A stretch of DNA of 48,254 bases from Sideroxydans sp. (GTDB lineage Bacteria; Pseudomonadota; Gammaproteobacteria; Burkholderiales; Gallionellaceae): contig WOZO01000221.1 in the NCBI GenBank assembly GCA_011620315.1, forward strand, positions 1-48,254, read 5' to 3'. The position numbers and the translations under genes are program-made. Every line of letters starts with the position of its first letter. Positions within the stretch are counted from its first letter, which is position 1. This document shows positions 25,609-34,715 of the stretch, in pieces. The notes below the pieces were generated by a model. The model did no database searches. It was not told the DNA's origin and saw only the letters and a program-made list of their open reading frames with translations.

Positions 25609-25689
25609 GCTTATTCCTGATATTGGATAAGCGGCGAGTCTATAGAAGCAGCAATAGTCGCGGAAATAATGAATAGTGCATTAGTTAGC
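25609..25689 (-). promoter_or_regulatory. cysT promoter region with GCTTAT-N12-ATAAGC operator
   Basis: GCTTAT (25609-25614) and ATAAGC (25627-25632) form an inverted repeat with a 12-bp gap. Beyond it lies CTATAG at 25640-25645, a -10-like box read leftward. Further up, to 25689, is a stretch loosely like the element shared by the promoters at 31328 and 34331, with the same 44-bp distance to CTATAG. Confidence 0.5.
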
Positions 25690-25701
25690 ACAAAAAGGAA
25701 T

Positions 25702-25728
25702 AAGCCCCGACAAACTCTGCCGGGGCTT
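25702..25728. terminator. Terminator after the encapsulin operon
   Basis: AAGCCCCG (25702-25709) pairs with CGGGGCTT (25721-25728). A T-run follows on the + strand, and an A/T-rich stretch on the other. It lies 31 bp past the stop of the leftward cysteine desulfurase gene and insulates it from cysT. Confidence 0.7.
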
Positions 25729-25758
25729 TTGCTAACGACTACCTGCTAGCGACTGCAA

Positions 25759-27519
25759 TTACTTCCGCGCCAACTGCCTCACTACTCCCACCAGGCGATC
25801 GATCTCCTCGTGCGTGTTGTAGAACGCCAGCGAGGGACGCACGGTCGCTTCCAGTCCGAAACGACGCAGGATCGGTTGTGCACAGTGGTGCCCGGTGCGC
25901 ACGGCGATGCCTTCGCGGTTTAATGCTTCGCCCACCTCGGTAGTCTGATAACCGTCCAGCACGAAAGACAGCACGCTGGTCTTGTCCGGCGCGGTGCCGA
26001 TGAGGCGCAGGCCGGGGACGCTACGCAGTTCTTTCATCGCATACACCAGCAGCTCGTGCTCGTAGCGTGCGATGTTGTCGATGCCGATTTTCTGCACGTA
26101 GTCGATCGCCGCCCCCAGACCGACCGCATCGGCGATGTTGCCGGTGCCTGCCTCGAACTTGTTGGGTGCCGGGTGGTAACGGGTCTTCTCGAAGGTGACA
26201 TCCTCGATCATGTTGCCGCCGCCCTGCCATGCGGGCATATCCGCCAGCACTTCCGGCTTGCCGTAGAGCGCGCCGATGCCGGTGGGGCCGAACACTTTGT
26301 GGCCGGAGAAGACGAAGAAATCGCAGTCGATGGTTTGCACGTCGGCACGCAGGTGCGAGACGGACTGTGCACCGTCCAGCAGCACTTTCGCGCCGTAGCG
26401 GTGCGCCATTTCGATCATCTGCTTGGCGGGTGTCACCGTGCCGAGCGCGTTGGAGACTTGCGTGAACGACACCAGCTTGGTGCGTCCATTGAGCAGGCGT
26501 TCATACTCGTTCAGCAATACTTGGCCGTCTTCATCCACCGGTGCCACGCGCAGCACCGCACCCGTTTCGGCGCACAGCATCTGCCAGGGCACGATGTTGG
26601 CGTGGTGTTCCAGATGCGTGATGAGGATCTCGTCGCCTTCGCCGATGTGCTTCTTGCCCCAAGACTTCGCCACCAGATTGATCGCTTCGGTGGTGCCGCG
26701 CACGAAGATGATCTCGTCGCTGGAGCTGGCGTTGATGAAGTTCGCGACCTTATCGCGCGCGCCTTCGTAGGCATCGGTGGCGCGTGCGGCGAGTTCATGC
26801 GCGGCGCGGTGGATGTTGGAGTTCTCGTGCTCGTAGAAGTAAGACAAGCGGTCGATCACCGACTGCGGCTTCTGCGTGGTGGCAGCGTTGTCCAACCATG
26901 CCAGCGGACGACCGTTCACCAGTTCTTTGAGGATGGGAAAATCGCGGCGCACGGCCAGCACGTCGAAAGCGGGATGGCCGGACGTGGCGATCTGACCTAC
27001 ATTGCCCTGGCTCAGCGACGAGACTTGCGGCGCATCGGCTTGGGCAGGCTTGCTGTTGAAGCGCGCGGATTCATCCAGAAAATACAGGGTCGCTCCCGTC
27101 ATTTTCGGATGTTCCTTGGCGTTGTCATCCAGCAAGTCGCGCAGCACTGCCTCGCCCTGATAGCCGGAATCCAGCTCCGGCAATACCAGATCCGCGCCGG
27201 GTGCCCACGCATGGCTAAGTGGCAGTTGCGGCGTTGCGTAGCTTTGGGTTTCCAGATGCAGGTCGAGCGGATCATTGCCCACCAGCGGAATCGCCAGATC
27301 GGCAGTGCGCGGCGGTACCGCTGAACCCAGCGAAGGCGTCGCGCCGGACAACGCGCCCGGCACGCCCGCGAACAGTTCGTTCGCCAGGCGTTCGATCAGC
27401 GCCACATCCGGCACAAAGCCCTGCCCGCCCGTCAGCGCGCTGACATCGCCGTGGGCGGGGATGCTGGCAGCGCTGATATCCGGGATGCTGTCTGGAATGG
27501 CTTGATTACTTGTACTCAT
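25759..27519 (-). CDS. Family 2A encapsulin cargo: SufS-like cysteine desulfurase with long N-terminal extension
   Basis: A 586-residue protein. Residues about 205-586 are a type II (SufS) cysteine desulfurase: WLDNAATTQKP, the PLP lysine K408 in SGHKVFGPTG, and the catalytic C546 in RTGHHCAQP. The K-to-C spacing of 138 equals that of SufS. The first about 200 residues are low-complexity, rich in Pro, Ala and Ser, with a small conserved block TLYFLDESARFNS just before the enzyme. Such extensions direct this enzyme into Family 2A encapsulin shells, where it takes sulfur from cysteine. The ATG at 27519 lies inside the last codons of the shell gene (14-bp overlap), so synthesis of shell and cargo is coupled. 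It is not a general SUF-pathway enzyme: no suf genes are nearby. Confidence 0.92.
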   Translation of the reverse strand: MSTSNQAIPDSIPDISAASIPAHGDVSALTGGQGFVPDVALIERLANELFAGVPGALSGATPSLGSAVPPRTADLAIPLVGNDPLDLHLETQSYATPQLPLSHAWAPGADLVLPELDSGYQGEAVLRDLLDDNAKEHPKMTGATLYFLDESARFNSKPAQADAPQVSSLSQGNVGQIATSGHPAFDVLAVRRDFPILKELVNGRPLAWLDNAATTQKPQSVIDRLSYFYEHENSNIHRAAHELAARATDAYEGARDKVANFINASSSDEIIFVRGTTEAINLVAKSWGKKHIGEGDEILITHLEHHANIVPWQMLCAETGAVLRVAPVDEDGQVLLNEYERLLNGRTKLVSFTQVSNALGTVTPAKQMIEMAHRYGAKVLLDGAQSVSHLRADVQTIDCDFFVFSGHKVFGPTGIGALYGKPEVLADMPAWQGGGNMIEDVTFEKTRYHPAPNKFEAGTGNIADAVGLGAAIDYVQKIGIDNIARYEHELLVYAMKELRSVPGLRLIGTAPDKTSVLSFVLDGYQTTEVGEALNREGIAVRTGHHCAQPILRRFGLEATVRPSLAFYNTHEEIDRLVGVVRQLARK

Positions 27520-28423
27520 GGTACTTACCCACTTCGACGTCTTCGAGCACGGCAAGCGCGTCGTCGGTCAGCACAGCGAGTGAGCAGTACAGCGAGATCA
27601 GGTAAGACGCGATGGCGCGACGGTCGATACCCATGAAACGTACCGACAGCCCCATGCTCTGTTCACCCGGCAGGTTCGGTTGATACAAGCCGACCACGCC
27701 CTGACGGCTCTCACCGGTGCGCAACAGGATGATGCTGCTCTTGCCTTTCACCACCGGCACCTTATCCGACGGGATCAGCGGGATGCCGCGCCAGGTGAGG
27801 AACGGCGAACCGGAGATGGTAACGGTGGGCGGCGGCACGCCGCGACGGGTGCATTCGCGGCCGAAGGCGGCGATGGCCAGCGGGTGCGCGAGGAAGAAGC
27901 CCGGTTCTTTCCACACCTTGGTAATCAGTTCGTCCAGGTCGTCCGGGGTCGGTGCGCCGGTGCGCGTCTTGATGCGCTGGCTATCGGCCACGTTGTTGAG
28001 CAAGCCGTATTCCTTGTTGTTGATCAGCTCGTTTTCCTGACGCTCTTTCACCGTCTCGATGGTCAGGCGCAGTTGTTCCTTGATCTGGTTGTGCGGGCTG
28101 CTGTACAGGTCGGACACGCGGGTATGCACATCCACCACCGTGTTCACCGCGCTCAACATGTACTCGCGACCCCACTCTTCGTAGTCCACAAAGGTTTGCG
28201 GCAATTCGCGTTCGTCGCGTTGCGAGCAGGACACGGTCACGCGCGAGGCATCTTTCACCTTGTTGACACGGTAGATACCGGCTTCCAATGGAACCCAGCC
28301 CAGCAGTTGCGGTAGCCAGCGCGGCGTGATGATGGGAAGTTGCGGGACGGTCTTGGTGGCATTCGCCAGCGTGCGCGCGGCGACATCGCTCAATGCCAAT
28401 TGGTCTTTTTGTTCTACAGCCAT
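27506..28423 (-). CDS. Family 2A encapsulin shell protein (SrpI-like)
   Basis: A 305-residue HK97-fold capsid-like protein of the Family 2A encapsulins, first known as cyanobacterial SrpI. Recognised by its N-terminal arm (QLALSDVAARTLANATKTVPQ in two blocks), ITPRWLPQLLGWVPLEAGIYRVN, the VDYEEWGREY region and the C-terminal MGIDRRAIASYLISLYCSLAV segment. It should self-assemble into an icosahedral cage that packages the cysteine desulfurase encoded next. It has about 100 bp of upstream sequence with three GCTAA/TTAGC half-sites, so may have its own promoter besides read-through from cysE and the XRE gene. GGAG precedes the ATG (AAGGAGTGCACC). Confidence 0.93.
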   Translation of the reverse strand: MAVEQKDQLALSDVAARTLANATKTVPQLPIITPRWLPQLLGWVPLEAGIYRVNKVKDASRVTVSCSQRDERELPQTFVDYEEWGREYMLSAVNTVVDVHTRVSDLYSSPHNQIKEQLRLTIETVKERQENELINNKEYGLLNNVADSQRIKTRTGAPTPDDLDELITKVWKEPGFFLAHPLAIAAFGRECTRRGVPPPTVTISGSPFLTWRGIPLIPSDKVPVVKGKSSIILLRTGESRQGVVGLYQPNLPGEQSMGLSVRFMGIDRRAIASYLISLYCSLAVLTDDALAVLEDVEVGKYHEYK

Positions 28424-28447
28424 GGTGCACTCCTTGTGAATTTTATT

Positions 28448-28473
28448 GCTAAAGTTAGCTGAAAAAAAGCTAA
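28448..28473. promoter_or_regulatory. GCTAA/TTAGC half-sites upstream of the encapsulin gene
   Basis: GCTAA (28448-28452) and TTAGC (28455-28459) form a palindrome with a 2-bp centre; a further GCTAA lies at 28469-28473. The array sits about 25-50 bp before the shell start, and next to the XRE regulator gene. A candidate operator; no -10 box is clear. Confidence 0.4.
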
Positions 28474-28524
28474 GTGATGGTCGGCGAGATTGAAGGGTGG
28501 TTCAACCTGCTATAGCCACCAAAA

Positions 28525-28740
28525 TCAAACATGCTCGCAGCGCGCGATGAACGAAGACAGCTGTATTCCCAATGCTTCCGCCAGCTTGGCGACAGTCACG
28601 ATGGATGGCACCGCCCGCCCCCGCTCGACCTCGCCCAGATAAGAACGATTCAAATCGGCGCGCTCGGCCAGTTGCTCCTGCGACCAGCCGCGCTCTTCGC
28701 GCAACTGGCGCAGCACCAATGCGAACTGCTTGATGGTCAT
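28525..28740 (-). CDS. Small XRE-family regulator in the encapsulin operon
   Basis: A 71-residue single HTH protein (LRQLREERGWSQEQLAERA, then RSYLGEVERGRAVPS and KLAEALGIQL). Its ATG overlaps the cysE stop (ATGA), so the two are coupled. Encapsulin shell follows 101 bp downstream, with repeated GCTAA half-sites between. It probably regulates this operon. A cysteine near the C-terminus (ARCEHV) could sense a thiol state, but this is speculation. Confidence 0.85.
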   Translation of the reverse strand: MTIKQFALVLRQLREERGWSQEQLAERADLNRSYLGEVERGRAVPSIVTVAKLAEALGIQLSSFIARCEHV

Positions 28741-29681
28741 GCTTTGCCTCCGGCGACTTCGTGCTGCGAACTCGCCTGGGTGATCACGCTACCCGGCGGC
28801 ACGCTGCGCGTGAGCCACACATTGCCGCCGATGCTGGAACCCTTGCCGATGGTTATGCGCCCCAGGATGGTCGCCCCGGCATACACCACCACGTCGTCTT
28901 CGAGGATGGGGTGGCGCGGCGCGCCTTTCTCCAGCACGCCGTCTTCGCCCACGTTGAAGCGCTTCGCGCCCAGCGTCACCGCCTGATAAATGCGCACGCG
29001 TTCGCCGATGATGGCGGTCTCGCCGATCACCACGCCGGTGCCGTGGTCGATGAAAAAGCCGGAGCCGATGCGCGCACCGGGATGGATGTCGATGCCGGTA
29101 TCGGAATGCGCCAGCTCGGCGATGATGCGCGCGATCATCGACGCGCCGAGACCGTGCAGCACATGCGCCAGACGGTGATGGATGATCGCCTGCGTGCCGG
29201 GATAGCACAGCAGGATCTCGTCCACGCTGTGCGCCGCCGGGTCGCCGTTGTAGGCGGCGCGCACGTCGGTATCCAGCAGGCTGCGCACTTCGGCCAAGCC
29301 CGCCGCAAACGTGCGCACGATGTGCTGCGCGCGCGCTTCGATGTCGTTATGCGGTTCTTTTGCCAGTTGGCGCGCGGTGTAATGCAACTCCAGCAACACC
29401 TGCTGATGCAAGGCGTGCAACGCGCTATCCAGCGTGTGCGCCACGTAGAAATCTTCGCTTTCCTGGCGCAGATCGGGCGGACCGAGACGCATCGGGAACA
29501 ATGCACCGCGCAGCCCGTCCACGATGTCGCGAATCTGCTCCGGGGCGGGCAACTCGCGCCCGCCGCATTCGTGGTTGCGCGCGCAGGATTCGCGCCAGCG
29601 GCGGCGCGCCTCGCGCAAGTCGGCGACGACGAACTCCAGTCCCCAGTTGGGCTGCGCAACCATGGCATCCATCGGTTTCAC
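28737..29681 (-). CDS. cysE: Serine O-acetyltransferase (EpsC/CysE type)
   Basis: A 314-residue acetyltransferase making O-acetylserine, the CysK substrate and CysB inducer precursor. The C-terminal left-handed beta-helix contains [20 protein letters not shown] (two catalytic-region His) and [15 protein letters not shown]. The N-terminal about 130 residues are the longer helical domain of EpsC-type enzymes. The start is taken as GTG 29681, overlapping the cysK stop (GTGA); ATGs a few codons in (KPM, DAM) are alternatives. Part of the five-gene encapsulin transcript. Confidence 0.92.
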   Translation of the reverse strand: MKPMDAMVAQPNWGLEFVVADLREARRRWRESCARNHECGGRELPAPEQIRDIVDGLRGALFPMRLGPPDLRQESEDFYVAHTLDSALHALHQQVLLELHYTARQLAKEPHNDIEARAQHIVRTFAAGLAEVRSLLDTDVRAAYNGDPAAHSVDEILLCYPGTQAIIHHRLAHVLHGLGASMIARIIAELAHSDTGIDIHPGARIGSGFFIDHGTGVVIGETAIIGERVRIYQAVTLGAKRFNVGEDGVLEKGAPRHPILEDDVVVYAGATILGRITIGKGSSIGGNVWLTRSVPPGSVITQASSQHEVAGGKA

Positions 29682-30655
29682 ACCGGCAACCCGCTCGCGT
29701 CGAAGATGCCTTCGAACAGGACCGAGCTCAGGTAGCGCTCGCCCGAATCGGGCAGGATGACGACGATGGTCTTGCCCGCATTCTCCGGGCGTTGCGCCAG
29801 ACGGGCCGCGACCGCCACTGCCGCACCGCAGGAGATGCCGGACAGGATGCCCTCCTCGCGCGCCAGTCGGCGTGCGTATTCCACCGCCGCTTCATTCGTC
29901 ACCAGCTCGATGTCGTCCACCAGCGCAAGATCCAGCACACCGGGCACAAATCCGGCACCGATGCCCTGTATCTTGTGGGGCGCGGGCTTGAGTTCTTCGC
30001 CGTTACGCTTCTGCGTCAGGATGGGACTGCCCGCAGGCTCGACCGCGACCGAACGGATCGCCTTGCCTTTCGTGTTCTTGATATAGCGCGACACCCCGGT
30101 AATGGTGCCGCCGGTGCCGACGCCGGACACGAAGATATCGATCTTGCCGTCGGTTGCCTCCCAGATCTCCGGGCCGGTGGTGGCTTCGTGTATCGCCGGA
30201 TTGGCCGGGTTCTCGAACTGCTGCAGCAGCACATATTTAGCATCGGACTCGGCGATCTCTTTGGCTTTGGCGATCGCGCCGCCCATGCCTTTCGGCCCCT
30301 CGGTCAGCACCAGCTTTGCGCCCAGCGCGACCAGCAGCTTGCGCCGCTCAACGCTCATCGTTTCCGGCATGGTCAGCGTCAGCGGAATGCCGCGCGCCGC
30401 CGCGACGAAGGCCAGCGCGATGCCGGTGTTGCCGCTGGTCGGCTCGACGAGCTCCTTGCCCGCCCCCAGCTGACCGCGCTTCTCGGCATCGTCGATCAGC
30501 GCCACCCCGATACGATCCTTCACCGAGTAAGCGGGATTACGCCCTTCGATCTTGGCCAGCACCGTGGCTTGCGCGCCATCGAGGATGCGGTTGAGTTTGA
30601 TCAGCGGCGTATTGCCGATGGATCGGGAATTGTCTGCAAACAAGTGGCTCATCAT
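29678..30655 (-). CDS. cysK: Cysteine synthase A
   Basis: O-acetylserine sulfhydrylase, 325 residues. PLP lysine K46 in YSVKDRIG, the substrate loop [11 protein letters not shown], the phosphate-binding GTGGTITG and the C-terminal [11 protein letters not shown] are intact. Two ATGs at the start; the second (MSHLFADN) may be used. Upstream of cysE with a 4-bp overlap. With CysE and the encapsulated desulfurase it places both synthesis and breakdown of cysteine in one operon. Confidence 0.95.
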   Translation of the reverse strand: MMSHLFADNSRSIGNTPLIKLNRILDGAQATVLAKIEGRNPAYSVKDRIGVALIDDAEKRGQLGAGKELVEPTSGNTGIALAFVAAARGIPLTLTMPETMSVERRKLLVALGAKLVLTEGPKGMGGAIAKAKEIAESDAKYVLLQQFENPANPAIHEATTGPEIWEATDGKIDIFVSGVGTGGTITGVSRYIKNTKGKAIRSVAVEPAGSPILTQKRNGEELKPAPHKIQGIGAGFVPGVLDLALVDDIELVTNEAAVEYARRLAREEGILSGISCGAAVAVAARLAQRPENAGKTIVVILPDSGERYLSSVLFEGIFDASGLPV

Positions 30656-30683
30656 CTTTTCCTTTTGTCTTATGAAATATCAA

Positions 30684-31175
30684 TCAATCCAGAATGGAAG
30701 GCAGGCCATGTTTCAGCCAGCCTTGTTGCGCACCGCCATCGCCTTCAAACCCTTCCAGCACGTTAAACACGTTCTTGAACCCGGCCAATGTCGCTGCCTG
30801 AGCCGCCGCCACGGAGCGCTTGCCGCTACGGCACAACAGCAGCACCACATCGTCCTTGCCGACCTTGGCCTCCAACTCAGCCAGAAAGCGCGGGTTCTGC
30901 CGCCTATCCTCGTCGCGCAACCATTCCACATGCCCGGCCTTGGGCACGCGACCCACGCTTTCCAGTTCGCTCCGCGTGCGCACATCCACCAGATCCGCGA
31001 TGCCGCTGGAGAACAGCGCCCACGCCTGCGGGGCGGTCACGTCACCGGCATAGCCGGAACCCTCCGCCGCCTCGCGTGCCCGCGCCAATACGATATGCGC
31101 GGGAGCCTCGCTCACCGGTCGTTGCAGGACTGTCCTGACGCTTTCAGAATCTATTTCGCGTATGGAAATGCTCAT
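30684..31175 (-). CDS. Rhodanese domain protein, first gene of the encapsulin operon
   Basis: A 163-residue rhodanese with an N-terminal extension of about 45 residues. The domain contains ADLVDVRTRSELE and the active-site loop CRSGKRS (C115), so it can carry a persulfide. The end (GAQQGWLKHGLP) is typical of rhodaneses found with Family 2A encapsulins. It lies 28 bp upstream of cysK. Likely role: to move sulfur to or from the compartment; this is inferred from context. Confidence 0.9.
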   Translation of the reverse strand: MSISIREIDSESVRTVLQRPVSEAPAHIVLARAREAAEGSGYAGDVTAPQAWALFSSGIADLVDVRTRSELESVGRVPKAGHVEWLRDEDRRQNPRFLAELEAKVGKDDVVLLLCRSGKRSVAAAQAATLAGFKNVFNVLEGFEGDGGAQQGWLKHGLPSILD

Positions 31176-31198
31176 TTCTCTACTCCATCGTTAACTTG

Positions 31199-31278
31199 AA
31201 ACTCGCGTAGCGAGACGTTTGCCCTTTCTCCCGCTTGCGGGGGAAAGTTGGATAGGGGGAAACGGGCATGGCGAGTTT
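31199..31278. repeat. Nested palindromic repeat in the leader of the encapsulin operon
   Basis: An AAACTCGC/GCGAGTTT pair brackets the element. Inside is a diverged copy of the egtB repeat, with TTTCTCCCGC-TT-GCGGGGGAAA as its core. It lies between the start of the rhodanese gene and its putative promoter (31328-31377), so it would be transcribed into the operon leader. Confidence 0.6.
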
Positions 31279-31327
31279 TATTATCAGGGCTGACTAACTA
31301 GCCATGACCGTTATGCTCGAATACAGT

Positions 31328-31377
31328 CTATAGCCATCATTCAGGATTTCGAACCAAGCATTTCTCATATCCTTTGC
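31328..31377 (-). promoter_or_regulatory. Putative promoter of the rhodanese-cysK-cysE-encapsulin operon
   Basis: A -10-like CTATAG at 31328-31333 and, 17 bp upstream in reading direction, a 28-bp element shared with the metY promoter: CGAACCAAG, seven variable bases, CATA, one base, CCTTTGC (+ strand order, 31350-31377). The two copies match at 23 of 28 positions. The poor -35 suggests activator dependence, likely CysB. Confidence 0.55.
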
Positions 31378-31383
31378 GCGTTT

Positions 31384-31935
31384 TCAGATAAGCGCCTCAC
31401 TCAGGCGCGCGATCTCCACCTCGCGCCTGAAGTCGGCGAAAAGATCGAAACCCGCCTGCCATGGGCCGAAGCCGGATTCGGTATTGATGTGACCGGCATC
31501 GCCAAGATCGACGAAGCGACTGCCCAGGCGCGCCGCCCAGCGTCGTGTCTTGCCGAAGTCCAGCCAGGGATCGGTGCGGCTGCCGACCAGCACACTGGGA
31601 ATGTCGAGTCGTTCCGGAAGCTGGGCGGCAACGCCGAACTTGTCCGGGTCCGCCGCGCCGACCAGGAATAGACCGCCGATGCGGAAGCCGTCTTCCTGTG
31701 CCACGTTGAGGGCGGCCAGGCAGCCGAAGCTGTGCGCCACGATCCATACATCGCCCCGTGACAAGCGCAACTCCGCGCGCAGGCTGTCGGACCAGCGCGC
31801 CAGATCGGGACGCTCCCAATCGTCAAGTTCGATGCGACATGCATTGCGATCACGCGCCTGCCACCAGGTCTGCCAGTGGTCGGGGCCGCTGCCATGCAGG
31901 CCGGGAACGATCAGGGTGGTGCAGTAGTCGCTCAT
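31384..31935 (-). CDS. RBBP9/YdeN-family alpha/beta hydrolase
   Basis: A 183-residue serine hydrolase. The opening [20 protein letters not shown] and the nucleophile motif AHSFGCLAA (Ser) are characteristic; an aspartate (SRTDPWLDF) and the histidine in [11 protein letters not shown] complete the triad. Physiological substrate unknown. The ATG overlaps the stop of the homoserine acyltransferase by 4 bp, so it belongs to that transcript. No terminator is visible after it. Confidence 0.88.
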   Translation of the reverse strand: MSDYCTTLIVPGLHGSGPDHWQTWWQARDRNACRIELDDWERPDLARWSDSLRAELRLSRGDVWIVAHSFGCLAALNVAQEDGFRIGGLFLVGAADPDKFGVAAQLPERLDIPSVLVGSRTDPWLDFGKTRRWAARLGSRFVDLGDAGHINTESGFGPWQAGFDLFADFRREVEIARLSEALI

Positions 31936-32849
31936 TGCGCTTCTCCATATTCAAATGGCGTCACCTGATACACGTAGTAATTGAGCCAGTTGGAAAACAA
32001 CAGGTTGGCATGTCCGCGCCAGCGCACATGCGGGAGCTGCGTGGGATCGTCATCCCGGAAATAGTGCCTGGGGATGGCGATGGGCAGCGCGAGCAGGTAA
32101 TCGCGCTCGTATTCACCGCGCAAAGTCAGCGGGTCGTACTCGGGATGGCCGGTGACATAGAGGTGTTTGCCGTTGCGGTCGGCGACGATGTGCACACCGG
32201 CCTCGTCCGATTCGGCAAGGATGCGCAGCTCGGGTACCAGTTCGATGTCTGCACGACGTATCTCGGTATGGCGCGAGTGCGGCGCATGGAACACATCGTC
32301 GAAGCCGCGCAGCAGAGGTTCATCGCTGACCAGTTTGCGATGTTCGAAGATGCCGAACATCTTGTGGGGCAATTGATATTTCGGGATGCCGTAACGATGC
32401 TGCAAGGCAGCCTGCGCGCCCCAGCAGATGTTCAGCGTGGAGGTGACGTGGGTTTCCGCCCAATCCAGTATCCGCACCAGTTCCGGCCAATAATCCACCT
32501 CGTGGAATGCCAGTTGCTCCACCGGCGCGCCGGTGATGACAAGACCGTCGAAATATCGATCCTGCACCTCATCGATCGAGGCGTAGTGATTCAACAGATG
32601 CTCGGCATCGGTGTTCTTCGCCTCGTGCGTGGCGGTATGCAACAACGTCACATCCACCTGCAACGGCGTGTTGCCGAGCAGGCGCAGCAACTGCGTCTCC
32701 GTCGCAATCTTGGTCGGCATCAGGTTGAGGATGGCGACACGCAAGGTGCGAATGTCCTGATGCAATGCCCGCTCATCGTCGATGACGAACACGTTCTCGC
32801 TTTGCAGGATGGCGTTGGCGGGGAGCGTTTTGGGAATCTTGATAGGCAT
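31932..32849 (-). CDS. metA: MetA-fold homoserine O-acyltransferase, probably acetyl-specific
   Basis: First committed enzyme of methionine synthesis, 305 residues, standard for the MetA family. Catalytic C142 is in [10 protein letters not shown] and the His/Glu in VTGHPEYD. In GAPVE, residue 111 is Glu; published work on this family links Glu111 to acetyl-CoA and Gly111 to succinyl-CoA. That predicts O-acetylhomoserine as product, which suits the MetY encoded upstream. The ATG at 32849 is used as [11 protein letters not shown] is the family start; upstream frame codes through a repeat. Confidence 0.92.
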   Translation of the reverse strand: MPIKIPKTLPANAILQSENVFVIDDERALHQDIRTLRVAILNLMPTKIATETQLLRLLGNTPLQVDVTLLHTATHEAKNTDAEHLLNHYASIDEVQDRYFDGLVITGAPVEQLAFHEVDYWPELVRILDWAETHVTSTLNICWGAQAALQHRYGIPKYQLPHKMFGIFEHRKLVSDEPLLRGFDDVFHAPHSRHTEIRRADIELVPELRILAESDEAGVHIVADRNGKHLYVTGHPEYDPLTLRGEYERDYLLALPIAIPRHYFRDDDPTQLPHVRWRGHANLLFSNWLNYYVYQVTPFEYGEAQ

Positions 32850-32862
32850 GGCGTTCCTGGAA

Positions 32863-32933
32863 GGGCGCAATAAGCGCAGCGCATTGCGCCGTATGGATTT
32901 CATCCGGCGCAATGCCCGTTGGTTATTGCGCCC
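32863..32933. repeat. Palindromic GCGCAAT repeat upstream of the homoserine acyltransferase
   Basis: Outer arms GGGCGCAATAA (32863-32873) and TTATTGCGCCC (32923-32933), inner arms CATTGCGCC (32882-32890) and GGCGCAATG (32906-32914). A cruciform-type interspersed repeat filling most of the gap between metY and the acyltransferase gene. Confidence 0.75.
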
Positions 32934-32946
32934 TACCTGTTTTTCA

Positions 32947-34299
<1,353 letters not shown>

Positions 34300-34330
34300 G
34301 TCCGCTCCTGAAATGTGTTGCGTGACAGAA

Positions 34331-34382
34331 CTATAGGAACGGCGCGATGAAATACGAACCAAGAAATACGCATAACCTTTGC
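34331..34382 (-). promoter_or_regulatory. metY promoter with shared 28-bp sulfur element
   Basis: CTATAG at 34331-34336 serves as a -10-like box. At 34355-34382 is CGAACCAAG, seven bases, CATA, A, CCTTTGC, almost the same as at 31350-31377. Spacing between box and element is 2 bp longer than there. Confidence 0.55.
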
Positions 34383-34412
34383 AGGATTTCTGCTGTACCG
34401 GCCGGAGGCTGC

Positions 34413-34436
34413 CTTATGTGAAATACGGATAAGCAA
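34413..34436. promoter_or_regulatory. CTTAT-N11-ATAAG operator between metY and the sRNA
   Basis: CTTAT (34413-34417) and ATAAG (34429-34433, extended as ATAAGCAA to 34436) flank an 11-bp gap, as in the sbp operator at 43442-43468. It lies between metY and a rightward putative sRNA and could serve either. Confidence 0.45.
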
Positions 34437-34468
34437 CGCACAACTAAATGGTTAGCGAATCAGGAATG

Positions 34469-34557
34469 CTTGGCTAAGATGAAGGCATGAAGGTTGGCTA
34501 CTTTCATATCTCTCCTCTCCCTAGCCAAGGGCATCCATTGCGGATGCCCTTTTTTTT
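34469..34557 (+). ncRNA. Putative small RNA with CU-rich loop (copy 1)
   Basis: No gene lies between 34300 and 34715. On the + strand CATGAAGG (34486-34493) pairs with CTTTCAT, and TTGGCTA (34470-34476 or 34494-34500) pairs with TAGCCAA (34522-34528), leaving a loop with TCTCTCCTCTCCC. A Rho-independent terminator (34528-34557) follows directly. The loop is complementary to AGGAG-type ribosome binding sites. A similar arrangement lies at 40444-40511. The 5' end is a guess. Confidence 0.5.
34528..34557 (+). terminator. Intrinsic terminator of putative sRNA copy 1
   Basis: Stem AGGGCATCC (34528-34536) with GGATGCCCT (34542-34550), five-base loop, then a run of eight T. Confidence 0.85.
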
Positions 34558-34606
34558 GTCCTCGCAGGAAAGTCACCCCTACAGCTTTGAACGATGAACT
34601 GCTTTG

Positions 34607-34715
34607 GGACGCGCTGAATTTTTCAGTTTTGTCGTTCCGGCGCAGTCCGGAACCCTGTTAAATAAAGGCACTGGATACCGGCCTTCGCCGGTATGACGAA
34701 TTAATCAGCGCGTCC
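34607..34715. mobile_element. MITE-like element
   Basis: About 109 bp bounded by perfect 11-bp inverted ends, GGACGCGCTGA (34607-34617) and TCAGCGCGTCC (34705-34715). Inside are two palindromic cores, GTTCCGGCGCAGTCCGGAAC (34634-34653) and TACCGGCCTTCGCCGGTA. No coding capacity. Its right edge touches the permease stop codon. No target duplication was evident. Confidence 0.6.

Noticed and set aside
29360-30766. Open frame of about 470 codons opposite cysK and cysE
   Set aside because: Antisense shadow over two well-supported genes.
34300-34470. Possible SAM or other methionine riboswitch before metY
   Set aside because: I looked for the conserved cores and found none; a promoter element and LysR-type site explain the region better.
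34487-34600. Small reading frame starting MKVGYFHIS inside the putative sRNA
   Set aside because: It runs through the terminator hairpin and lacks a ribosome binding site; the equivalent at 40445 has unrelated sequence.
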